DNA of 64,000 nucleotides from Bursaphelenchus xylophilus (taxonomy: Eukaryota; Nematoda; Chromadorea; Rhabditida; Aphelenchoididae). Positions within the stretch are counted from its first letter, which is position 1, and every line of letters starts with the position of its first letter. Position numbers and translations under genes: made by a program. The stretch is taken from contig CAJFCV020000001.1 of the NCBI GenBank assembly GCA_904066235.2, forward strand, positions 11,837,291 through 11,901,290. The letters are read 5' to 3'. Shown here piece after piece: positions 14,175 to 24,383 of the stretch. A model generated the notes under the pieces. The model made no database searches, had not been told where the DNA came from, and saw only the letters and a program-made list of their open reading frames with translations.

Positions 14175-14709
14175 TACCCCCGTTTACTCTTATTTAAATG
14201 CAAGTTATCCCTGTGTCCTATCCCGTAAGTCCGATATTGCAATTGGTGTTAGAGTGTTACACTTGACCCAAGAGTGTAACACCTGACTCAAGTGTAATAT
14301 AGGCCTCCAAATTCCGATATTTTCTCCCACAACTATACGAAATGAATTATACTGGTAATTTTCCTCTATCGGTCGATTAGCAAAACGTCTTAGCGGTGGT
14401 TTTTTATGTTATACTAGACATCAACCTCTACTATAACATATGCCTTTTTTTCTTATGAAAACTTGAACAAAACACTGAAATTTAGGGTAAAAACGTCATT
14501 ATATATCCAATTGTAGAGTTTTAATTGTGTATTTCTCCGTAATAAATACAAGTATATTATCGTCGGTATAAAAAACTAAATTAGTGAAGTGATATTTAAT
14601 TTACAGTGATGAGAAGATATATTATGTAGAGAATGGTAAGTAAGCGGCAAGAAGTGATGAGTCGGCTGTAGTGGTGCAATGTTGACATTGCACTTGATGA
14701 AATTGAAAA
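14175..14709. other. Convergent 3' spacer between ubr-1 and the phospholipase gene
   Basis: No gene seen. The stretch holds the 3' ends of two convergent genes and closely spaced relatives of the dispersed motif: ACACTTGACC near 14260, AGTGTAACACC near 14272, and CAAGTGTAATATA at about 14288-14300. Confidence 0.5.
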
Positions 14710-15707
14710 TTAGCCTCGGCGACCGCTGAAAAAAGCTCTATAATTGATTGAAATGAGGAGTGTAAACTGTCAGCAGGCTACAACAAACGTTTGAAACGCA
14801 TTTTGATAGCCTAGACCTCAAAAAATCGTATTTTAAATAGTGGCGAGCTGCGCCCTGACTTTACCGTATAACCCCGTAAATTCATCAAAAATTTACTGGA
14901 AACGGTACCCAATGCTACAACAACTCTGCCTCTGTCCAAATCGCAAAATTTAGAAAGAAATTTTCATCTAATTTAAGCCACGATATTATACTTGTCATCA
15001 AATGGCCTAAAAATAAAAAAAAAGATTGCAATTAAAAAAAAACTGACCTCGCGGCATAAGCAGCGGCTCCATGATCCCTGACGGCTTTGCAAAGCACATC
15101 GCGTAGCTTTCCACAGTGTGGATGGTCTTTAACGGCATTCTGGAAAAGTTAAATTTGTTAGCAGAGATCGTAAATATGTATCAAAAATATAAAAAATTTA
15201 TGAGAATTGAAAAAATCGCGTACCTTGGAGCATTGACAGAAAGTGTCATCGCAATGCTTTTGTCCTCGTTGCTTGTCGTAGCAGTCGTCGTGATTTATAC
15301 AACAGTTGTTGATACCATCTGAAATAATTTTACAATTACCTGACTTGAGGTAATAAAATGTCAGAAATAAATTTGTAAGAGAATAGTCTAACAGAAGACC
15401 TCAGGGAATTTACAAAACAAGAAGTTTTCGGGAAACTTTCTGAGTCCTACCACGATTTCCCTGAAAATCAGGGAAGATGTCTAAAACATCGCTAAAACAA
15501 TTGAAATGAAACTAATAACGGCGTGAGACGTATTTTAAAACCAAATTTCTTACTCATGAGTGCAGGACAGTTCAATTGGACGAAGAATTGGGAGGATCCC
15601 TTGGACAAACCGCCAAATCCATCATTGTCGGATCCGCACTCCCATGCCGCTTCAATTGTGAGGGCAAACAACAAGACAATGGACAAAATGTTGCACAGAG
15701 ATCTCAT
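14710..15707 (-). CDS. Small secreted phospholipase A2-like protein
   Basis: Predicted secreted PLA2-fold protein of 118 residues in four exons (15707-15554, 15318-15224, 15139-15048, 14725-14710). Residues 1-20 are a clear signal peptide (MRSLCNILSIVLLFALTIEA). The second exon encodes NGINNCCINHDDCYDKQ, which carries the PLA2 signature CCxxHDxCYD including the catalytic His-Asp pair. Further Cys residues follow in HCDDTFCQCSK and HCGKLRDVLCKAV. If active it would cleave the sn-2 ester of phospholipids outside the cell. I do not see an obvious glycine-rich calcium loop in the usual place, so activity is uncertain. The last exon (five codons plus stop) is the weakest part of the model. Confidence 0.8.
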
Positions 15708-15982
15708 TCTAGCAGCTGCTTACCCAAAAAAGCCGAAAATCGGCGGTTACCGGCCTGAAATTACAAAAATTATATTATTTTAGGTATCAATTCACGAAAA
15801 TGGCAACATGCGAATCAAGGCAATGTAATTTGCAAGTGAAAATGATCTCAATAGAAAGAATAAGTAATAGTTCAGCTAAATACTTGCGATTCGCATTGTC
15901 TTCAAGTTAAAAATCGGGTTTACTATCCATTTTCCCTCACAGTTATACCTAAATTCGGCAAAACAGTCAATTTCAGCTCAAA

Positions 15983-16198
15983 CTAGCTCTGAATCTCCAC
16001 AAGTATATGATGGAACACATGATTGTGCACCTGTTGTACTTCGTCAACTTTTTGATTTATCAAAAAAATCCTCTGAAACGCTCTAAAAACGAACACAAAC
16101 AACAAAAGATCGAGAAAAATTCTGATATCCATTGCGAGAAAAACGGATAGCAAAACCGGCAAACCCTTTGTGGGATTGATAAAAACCGGTCGAATCAT
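15983..16198 (-). CDS. Possible 71-residue membrane protein
   Basis: An uninterrupted frame starts at an ATG at 16198 and ends at TAG. The product has a hydrophobic first half (PVLLSVFLAMDIRIFLDLLL and following residues) and a polar, His-rich C-terminus (VHNHVFHHILVEIQS). Codon choice in the second half looks more like coding sequence than the surrounding AT-rich DNA. A TTTTTAG at the start of that half could instead be a splice acceptor, making the upstream part intronic. I recognise no family. Confidence 0.3.
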   Translation of the reverse strand: MIRPVFINPTKGLPVLLSVFLAMDIRIFLDLLLFVFVFRAFQRIFLINQKVDEVQQVHNHVFHHILVEIQS

Positions 16199-16488
16199 AA
16201 TTTATGACCGTTTGGGTTCAAGAACATTCTGTTTTGACGGATTTGGAGGAGGGCGACCTAGTGCAACATCAAAAAAGTCGGTTTTTGGGAGGAAAATGGC
16301 AATTTCGGTGGTAAAATTGAATAAAATAGTGACAACAAGGTGTAATAAAGCTATTCTGATCTTCAGATCCACTTTGAAATTCCAGAAAACCCGAAATTTT
16401 GAAAAAAAAAACTTTTCCAGAAAATACGTCATCTCTGACCCCCAAAAATCAAATAAACAGCCATTCGGAAGGCTCAAATTTTGAAAAC

Positions 16489-16740
16489 ATGTCCGATTCA
16501 ACACAAAACCCTTTACTTTATACTCGAACCCTTACAAACCTCAAAGATCAACATGTCACGATGACACATTTTCTGGAATTTCATCAAAATCATCCAGTTC
16601 CCGCAGTTCAAAAGAGCAGATCAGTGTTGACAAACAAGATTAGGAAGTTTCGAAGCCTTTCCGAAAATCTGTGCAGAACCTCCCGCAAGATCGAGCACAA
16701 AACACACCAACTTTATGTTATTTTAGTTGGAACGTCAAGG
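16489..16740 (+). CDS. Possible first exon of an unrecognised gene
   Basis: An open frame starts at an ATG at 16489 (MSDSTQNPLLYTRTLTN) and ends at a good 5' splice site (AAG/GTAAAGG) near 16739. The product is basic and Ser/Arg rich, with a possible helical stretch (VLTNKIRKFRSLSENLCRT). I found no convincing next exon before the thioesterase gene ends at 17184 on the other strand, so this may be chance. Confidence 0.22.
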
Positions 16741-17183
16741 TAAAGGTCGTTTTTGGCTAGTTTTGTCAACTTACTCCCTTCACGCTTTATGAATTGACTT
16801 CTTTTTGGTTCTTCTCGAAAGAGACTTTCGATTTTTTAAAGGGGAAACTGATCAAAAAAGTGGCGTAAGCCAGTAGTTTACAGTAATTTAGCGAAGAGTT
16901 TGGGGGCAAATTTGTGGTTTGAAAGAGTTTTTGGTAAGCATAGGGCTTTGTGAAGTTATGATTTGAATTTTAAACCCAGTTGTCATTTCCAAATAGGCGA
17001 TTTTAACAAATTCCAAAAATTGCGTCATGATGACATATTTTTACGAATTATGATTTCATATGTATACAACATGATGTATACTGGCTTTTCATACATTCTT
17101 GGCACCACAATTTATTTATACAGTTTAATTTCAAAGAATTTTTCTGATTTTTCCATCTGATGTCTACTACAATATAAAGATCT

Positions 17184-19281
17184 CTAATACTTTGCTTTCT
17201 TGTCCTCATTCACCTCAATAATAGCTTCTTGGATGGCTGTAGCCAATAATCGACCATCTCGCGACCACATTTGCCCCGAAGTCAGAGATCGGTTGTGATT
17301 ATGGCCGATGACGTCATGTTTTTGAAGGACAAAGTCGTTGGCGTTGAAACTGAAACTCAGCCAGACGTATTCTGTTGCTAATCGACTCACTTTGCACAAT
17401 GGAACCACACGGATAACGAGAGGGAGGCGACGCGATTGAACGATTGCTTCGGGAACATTAAACATGACGCGTAACACATCCCCAGATCCGACAGGTTTGT
17501 GAGGACCAGCTCCTCGAAATTTCGGTCCATGTCATCTGAAAAGTCCTCATACAGCATCCTATATCTTACTTCAATTAAAATTGAAAATTTCGGCAAGACA
17601 AAAAATTTTTCGGTTTCCAAAAAATCGGTCATGATGACATATTTTTTGATATTTTAGAATGAAATTTTTTTTGAAAAGATGGCAAAATCTATCAGTTCTT
17701 CATTTTGACTATGATTTTCATCAAAAAGCTTGGAAAAACGATGACTTTTTACGAAATTCCAGAAAATCCGTCATCATGATTTGTTCAATTCACAATTTTC
17801 AAAAACAATTTTTACAAATTTTTATTCCTTCTGCAATTTACATTGCTATAAAAAATTTTCGCATTTTGGAACCTTCTAGTTTGGCCAATAAACCGTTATG
17901 ATGACGGATTTTTTGGAGCTTTCCAAACTTCCACCAAAAATGAATTCCTAGATTCTAGAATATTCCTAGTTTTACCTACGATTCTCTAGCTTGTACCTTG
18001 ACCAGATTGTATGACTATATTTCTTCTCGTCGTATCCGGTAATTCCATTCACTCCGTTTGTTAATCGATGATCAATTTGAGGCTGGTCATCCGCGAAAGT
18101 CACGTTTCGCACGGCACTGAGATCGCCTCCTGAGCTTTGATAATCCTTTAGGATCTCATAACTCGTCTGGCAAGACTCTGGAGGGGTGACGTTGGGAAAT
18201 TTGTGTGGGGTTTGAGGAATATTGGTGAAGTTCTGAAAGTAGTAATGTAAATTTCGAAGAATTCAGAATAATGGGTAAAATACGATTTGCAAATCTTATT
18301 AAAATCTTTTTTACACTGATCTTAGAGATGTTTACAAACCTCTTAACAAAATTCTGAGACCAAATTTGAGTCCCACCACGAAATCCCTGAAGATCAGGGA
18401 AAACGTCTAAAATGTCCAAAAATGACAGGAAAAGTGGCTAATTAAAAATCATAGAGAATAAAAAACCATTTTAGGGCATTTTGGGAATACATTTTTTTAA
18501 CACAATCTCCAATTTTCGTATTTTAGGCCCTTTTTAACAAAAAAATTTAGTCCCACCGCGAAAACTTGATTTCCCATAAAATGCTCTAAAATTTTTTTAG
18601 AACCAATCTCAACCACCCTAAAAAGCGTACCAAATGCTTTTTACAAAATCTACAGTCCATCCGATACGCCAATTTCCCATCACAATACAACTTCACCAAC
18701 CGATGAACCTCCGCCGAACTTTCCCGACATCTCTCCACGAAAACCTTGACCGTTGGCTTGTCGACCGGTCGAATAAACTGCGACTGAAAGCTGGCACACA
18801 TCATGTCGGCTGGGACTGTTTGAAAAGCGGCGTACAGCGAAATCGCCGCCGTATTTCCACCATAACCCCAGCCATGACGGAGAATATGGATTTTTTCGAA
18901 TCTAAAACACGGATTTGAAGTAAAAATTGTGTGTGCAGATAAAGGAAGAGCAATTTAGTTTTATTGGAAATCAATTTTGATAAGAATTGAGGTCGAAAAA
19001 ATGTTGATTTGGGGCTTATCAAATTTTTGGTCAAAATGTCATGGATAATATAAAAATTGATCCCTAAACCTTCCATAAGCTCTGTAAAATTTTCCAAGGC
19101 CTTAATAAGTCATTTTCACAACGAATCTCAACAGAATTTGCCTGAATTTACTAAAAAAATCAAAATTTTCTCACCGAAATTCGTCTTCCCCATCCTTGGA
19201 AAAGGCGTGCCAAGGATGCTTTTTGGGGCTCAAATGGTTCGAAGCACTCTTCATTACATGGATTCCAGAGGGTGGAGGCAT
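17184..19281 (-). CDS. Acyl-CoA thioesterase (TesB/ACOT8-type double hotdog)
   Basis: Predicted to hydrolyse acyl-CoA to free fatty acid and CoA. Five exons (19281-19175, 18901-18631, 18232-17997, 17564-17391, 17349-17184) give 317 residues, the usual TesB length of about 290-320. The first hotdog has HGWGYGGNTAAISLYAAFQT, matching the family pattern GHxxGGQxLAQAL, followed by SFQSQFIRPVD. The second hotdog has LSDLGMCYAS, then SLSLSVWFHCANFNANDFVL, then SGQMWSRDGRLLATAIQEAI, which is very typical of the family C-terminus. The join at the fourth exon rests on an acceptor after GAAGTAAG that restores this alignment, and is less certain. Intron 4 is only 41 bases. The C-terminus KKAKY is not a classical peroxisomal SKL signal, so the compartment is open. 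Confidence 0.85.
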
Positions 19282-19562
19282 TTTCCTACCCGATTAGAAT
19301 ACTTTTCAATACTATTTTGAACGTATTTTGCTCGAGGGAAAATTAGAATTTTAGCGAACAAAGGCTCGGACTACAATTTGTGTGTGTAAATGACCACTCG
19401 CTCTGATCGATAGGCGTCTGGAGTAGCGGTTAAATGCCTTTTGAACGCTTTTTTCGGACGACTTTTTGATACTTTACACTAACAAATTTCTGCGAAAAAC
19501 AAAGTTAAAATCACAGCACAAGTTCAAAAAAATCAAATCATTTATTCTAAACTGCAACAGAA

Positions 19563-22096
19563 TTACTCGTCTTCCTTTTCATCCTCTTTCTTCTCATCCT
19601 TTTCCTTTTTCTCTTCTTTCTTTTCTTCCTTTTTGTCCTTCTTCTCCTCCTTTTCTTTCTCGTCTTTCTTATCCTTCTTGTCGTCCTTTTTCTCCTTTTC
19701 TTCCTTCTTCTTCTTTTCCTCGGCTTCCTTTCTCTTCTTGTCTTCTTCGGCCCATCGCTCCCAATCGTATGGATATTCCTGGAAATATTGTACGTCAAAT
19801 GTCAAGAAACATATAATATATAAATTTTTCATAAATCTAAAAACAAAAAAGTGTATTTTTCACCTTATCCAAACCACTTTCAGCTACAGTAACCCATTTT
19901 AAACCGCGTAATTACAAAATTCCAGAAAATCCGTCACGATGACACCTTTAATTCCTCAGGTAATCAACAAAAATTTATCAGAAATTGCGTTACTTTTACT
20001 AGCCCAACCTCATCAAAAAAAAAATTTTTCGTATCTTTGCAACTAGTATGATTCTGACATACCCGATGACGGATTTTCTAGACGCTTTTAAAAATTGCCC
20101 TAAAATCGAAAATTTCTTTATTTTTTGAGTGGATTTGAGGCAATAGTGATGAAAATAGATTACTAGCCAATACTCACCTGCACATTCATGTTTTTCATGG
20201 CCTGTCTCATCAGACTGTACATCTTCTGGTAATTGGGCTCATCGAAAAACTTTCCGCCGTCAATGGTTCGCAGGATGTCAATGTACTCGCGCGGGCATCC
20301 CCCAAACAGCATCTTCATTTCCACACCACCTCGACATCGTCTCTTCAGAGTTCCAATCTCGTTCATGTCCTAAATCATTATATTATCCATGGGGCTTCTG
20401 ATGGAAAAGATGAAGAAAAAAACCAAACTCAGAGCTCAAATATACATTTATTCAAACGTTATGCGCCTGGTGGGACGTATTTTACCTTAATTTCAAATTT
20501 TATGGCTTTTCGCTGGCTAAAATACGAGTTATGAAAATTTTCAAAAAATGGTCGTATTTTAGGAACCAAAGTAAAATTCAGTCTAAAAAATAGTCGCGAA
20601 CTTCCTTGTAGCCTGATTTGTCATTCTGCAATATCTTGAGTTCCTAGAACCTCAAGAAAGCAGAAAAAATCAAGTTTGTTCTAGTCTAATATCAAGTGTA
20701 ATATAATTTTGCTTCATTCTTGGTTTCAAAAAGAAAGTAAACGATTCTTTCGGCTAATAAGGCCTTTAAATGTCAATATCTTCATTTGATATTACAGAAA
20801 CTTCTTTTTACGGCGTATTTTACCCTTAATTCAACTAGTCACACCTAAGATGATACCTTTAAATTCCTCCAGGGCAAACTGCCTTTGGTGAACTCGGCAG
20901 TCATGTAGAGCCAGGTCTCACAATCATCCAGGCGGCAGAGTTCTCTCTGAGCGTGACAGGAGACCGGAGCGTACTTTACAGTTCCTCGGAATCCGGCGAC
21001 ATCTCTCGGTTTCTTGATGGTCCCATCGTCGTGCACAAACTTGCGGGCCATTCCAAAGTCAAGTACGTATACCTAAGAGACATTTGTTTTACTAGGAAAA
21101 AAGATTCATGGCAAAAAATAAGATGGCAAAAAAGTTACAGCATTTTTTTATATTGTAGTAGGCAAAAGATGGAGAATTCTGGCCGTAACTCAAATAAAGG
21201 TGTCGTAGAGATCCTATAAGTCAGCAGAAAGCTGTGAGGATTCTTTAGGAATATTTCGACATCCTTTACCTTTCTCAATTCGTTGATTTCGGGTCTTCCG
21301 ATGGTATAATTGGCCGGCTTCACGTCTCGATGCAAGTACCCGATTCCATGCAAATCCTCCAACGCCTCGAGCGCTTGAATGCCCACACTCAGCGCCGTCC
21401 CCAACGAAAACTTCTTGCCGGGGGCGCGCTGACGCAAATCGGCCAACGACTCGCCGACAAAAGTCATCACAACGTAGTTGAAGTTGTCGATTTTTCCCTT
21501 GTCCTCGATCTTACAGAAATGCCGACCGCCGGCTTTGCGCAGCTCGGTGAGAACGAAGACTTCCATCTTGAGGAGTTGGATCTGCTCGTTCACACCTTCC
21601 ACTTTCAGGGCGTACAGATTGTTGTTTTTGTCCGACACTTTGTAAACCGCTCCTGAAGTTATAAGGGTTGGAAGGTCTGGGTATAGACTAGAGTAATATA
21701 AATTTTGAAGATTTTTTTGATAATTTTTGTCTAAAAAACTTCTTTCAGAGCCTATCCAATGGTTTAGAGACCAATCATCAAAATTTGCCAAAATTAAAAA
21801 TTCAAATTTGAATTTCCCGCCAATTTTGGCATTCCGTTCTACGTGAATTTAGGGTCGGAATTCCGCGAGGAATGATATTCTAAAGGTAAAATACGAAGCA
21901 TCAGTGTCTGTTCTTTTTTATTAAAGGATTATTTTGCCATTTTTTTTATATTATCCATCACCAAAACTCATGAATAATATAAAAAGTTCAATATTTCTGC
22001 AATCTCCTTACCGAAGGCTCCTTCTCCCAGCTTCTTGATTACGGTATAATTCCCTTCAAGCTTATAGCCAGGATCCAGTTGAATTAGGTCACCCAT
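19563..22096 (-). CDS. TTBK-like casein kinase 1 family Ser/Thr kinase with K/E-rich tail
   Basis: Protein kinase of the nematode-expanded TTBK-like branch of the CK1 group. Five exons (22096-22012, 21652-21270, 21072-20857, 20369-20178, 19778-19563) give 363 residues. Catalytic features appear complete: glycine loop GEGAFG, ATP lysine in YALKVE, HRDVKPAN catalytic loop and LDFGMARKF metal-binding motif. The activation region has FRGTVKYAPVSCHAQREL where most CK1s have an AS residue pair. The last exon after EYPYDWERWAEED is almost pure Lys, Glu and Asp for about 60 residues, forming a highly charged, probably disordered tail. The start is the first in-frame ATG before QLDPGYKLEGNY. Substrates cannot be told from sequence. 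Confidence 0.92.
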
Positions 22097-23604
22097 TTCT
22101 CGAGAGAAGACCAACCAATTCGCAGAGTGAACAACAGCCAAACAGTCCCACCGAAACGGATTCAATAAAATGGAATGGAGTTCTTGGAGGCTCAAAGGGC
22201 CATGTAAATTTGATTTGTAAAAAAATTTTAACCATTTGTGGGTAAAAGATAAAGTAGAAAGAAGAATTTTCGATATTGTAGTAGATGATGAAAAATGTAT
22301 TTGATTATAAGCCCGTTTCTCAACAAAAACATCCCCGAAATTTGGTTGATTTTTGGCTATGATGATTCTTAGACCCTTCGAACAATATCGAGGAGCATCA
22401 ATTCACCTTATCCACCATTACTTGCAATTTTCCGACTTTTTATCGAATTGTCATCATCTGTAATTCGAGGTAATTTGATCCTTCCTTGGTCATTTTTATG
22501 GTTGTAAAGTCTTTGTTTTAGTCTTTCATGACCTTGGCTAGAATAATTTTGATACTAATGATATTCTAAATCAACTTTTTGCACATTCGTTATATTACAC
22601 TTGCCAAATTTGTCATTTTCTCTCAATTTTAGACCTTTCCGGCATTTTAAAGTTCCCGAATAATCCTCTCGGATTATAAAATAGCATTTCATTTTATATT
22701 ACAGTATGCAAATTTCCTGTATATTTTCTATAAATTACGTCATATTTGTCGCCTTTTTATAAGATTGCACTTGCCTAGCTTTACGTTAGTTTTGATTTTC
22801 TCTTCATTCCCTCAAAATTTGGCCTTGAAATCTCTTTCATCACAACCCGCAAGAACCATCTTCTTATAACAGCCGGCATATACGCACAGACTCGCGAGCG
22901 GCCCTCCGTTAAAGACCATTAAAACCGAGAGAGCGCAGATGACTAAAGCTGCCGAAAAGTGCTGGCTGGAAGCGGGGACCTCGAGAGAAGAGAATTAACT
23001 CCACAAAGTGCGAGTTCCCCATCCGAAAGCGTTATGGGAGAATGCAGAAGAGACGAGGAAACGGGTCATTCTTCGGTTTTTACCCAGTACATTAAGGTAC
23101 GTGGCGTTTCTGACCGGTCTTTCGAGACTCGTGTTAGAGCAAACCTTAATTTTTTGAAAGCGTTCTCGGGGCTCCGGGAACCGATTTTGAAAACAGAGGT
23201 TCTTTTGCGTTGCTGGTTGTTTGACCGTATAAAGCTTGGCCATGCCGCAAGGCTAATTGTAAGAGGCCAACCTTGTAATGTCGAAGTGAAAAGGCTGACA
23301 GTGATCCACGTAGATTGAAGACCAAATTCAGCATGATTTCTATTATCTTGATGGAAATTTACTGTCAACATCAAGAACAACACAAAATTTTCTTGAAACG
23401 TGCTCTAAAACAAGCGAAAGTCAATTTATTTCCCTCTACAACCCTTCAGAATAATACACAAAACAATAATAAACTCATTTACTAATTAAAAATCCTAAAC
23501 GAAATCACAAACATGCAAAACAATTTAATCGAATGTCCTTTTCTACCAGTATAAGGTCACAACCGAATGTAAAACATCGACAGTCCTCCAAGCGAGGTAA
23601 TCTA
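22097..23604. other. Spacer with a GC-richer island, no supported gene
   Basis: Holds copies of the dispersed motif (near 22271-22287 and 22591-22603). A distinctly GC-richer island at about 22860-23110 contains several ATGs and could be a 5' exon: an open frame from 23032 (MGECRRDEETGHSSVFTQY) ends at AAG/GTACGT near 23097. I could not link it to a downstream exon, so I leave it uncalled. It might be a promoter-proximal exon of a gene I cannot trace or a repeat remnant. Confidence 0.35.
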
Positions 23605-24122
23605 TTACTTTTGAAGATATTCTTCGGCCTTCCTCAACATCTTCTCCATCTCCGGGAACTTGGTTGTTGTTATGGCGTCGGCCACTTCAGCCCATTTCCA
23701 ATTCTGATGTTCATGACTCAGTTTGACAGCATCGTTGTTCTTCAGCTTGGCCAGCCAATAATGAACGGATTTTGGTTTCCCATTGGCTTCATAAAACATC
23801 TCATACTTGAAGTTCTTGTCGATTTCCAATTGTGATTGCTCAATATGAGCTTCTTCTTGAGTTTCGCGAAGTGCCGCTTGCCACTCATCTTCACCAGGAT
23901 CAACGTGACCTAAATGAGCCATTTACTACTTGTTACAGGTAAATAATCGTTGTTATTCATCAGAATTTCACCTAAAGACCAAGTACAATATAAAAAATGC
24001 TTACCTTTTGGTGGAGTCCAATGATGTGGCTCATAAGAGGCTTGCAGAAGCAAGTATTCGAACTTCTTCTCACCTACAACCCGGTATACCAGCAGACCAG
24101 CGGCGCGAACTCGACTTCCCAT
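23605..24122 (-). CDS. ndx-4: Diadenosine tetraphosphate hydrolase (Nudix, NUDT2/NDX-4 type)
   Basis: Asymmetric Ap4A hydrolase, which splits Ap4A into ATP and AMP. Two exons (24122-24005, 23909-23605) encode 140 residues, close to the family length of about 140-150. The Nudix box GX5EX7REUXEEXGU is visible as GHVDPGEDEWQAALRETQEE followed by AHI, with the conserved WTPPKGH in front of it; the intron falls inside the first Gly codon of the box. The C-terminal HQNWKWAEVADA also matches the Ap4A hydrolase subfamily. The start ATG lies seven bases after a possible 3' splice site. It is divergent from exoc-7, 262 bases away, so the two may share a promoter region. Confidence 0.95.
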
Positions 24123-24383
24123 ACCTAAAATAAAGAAAATATTAAAATAAGTTTAGATTCGTTAGAACAAAAGTGAAAAAACGACGTTCAAAATAAAAAT
24201 TAAAGGTTGGATAGACACTCAAGATCAAAAAATCTACTTTACTTTAGATTTTACGCGACTTCCAAACTCCAAAATTGTAAAACTTCTCCAAAAATCTTTT
24301 GGAAAACTTTCATAGTATAAAATGTCACCAAATTTTTTCTTTTTTACTCCAAGAATAACATGGAGTAAATCGTCGATTTCTCG

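Noticed and set aside
16963..17160. Hydrophobic 65-codon frame downstream of the thioesterase stop
   Set aside because: AT-rich composition with several dispersed motifs inside; no start context, no splice partner.
22959..23318. GC-richer open frame of about 120 codons
   Set aside because: It spans a likely splice donor at 23097 and cannot be linked to other exons; mentioned only as a possible 5' exon.
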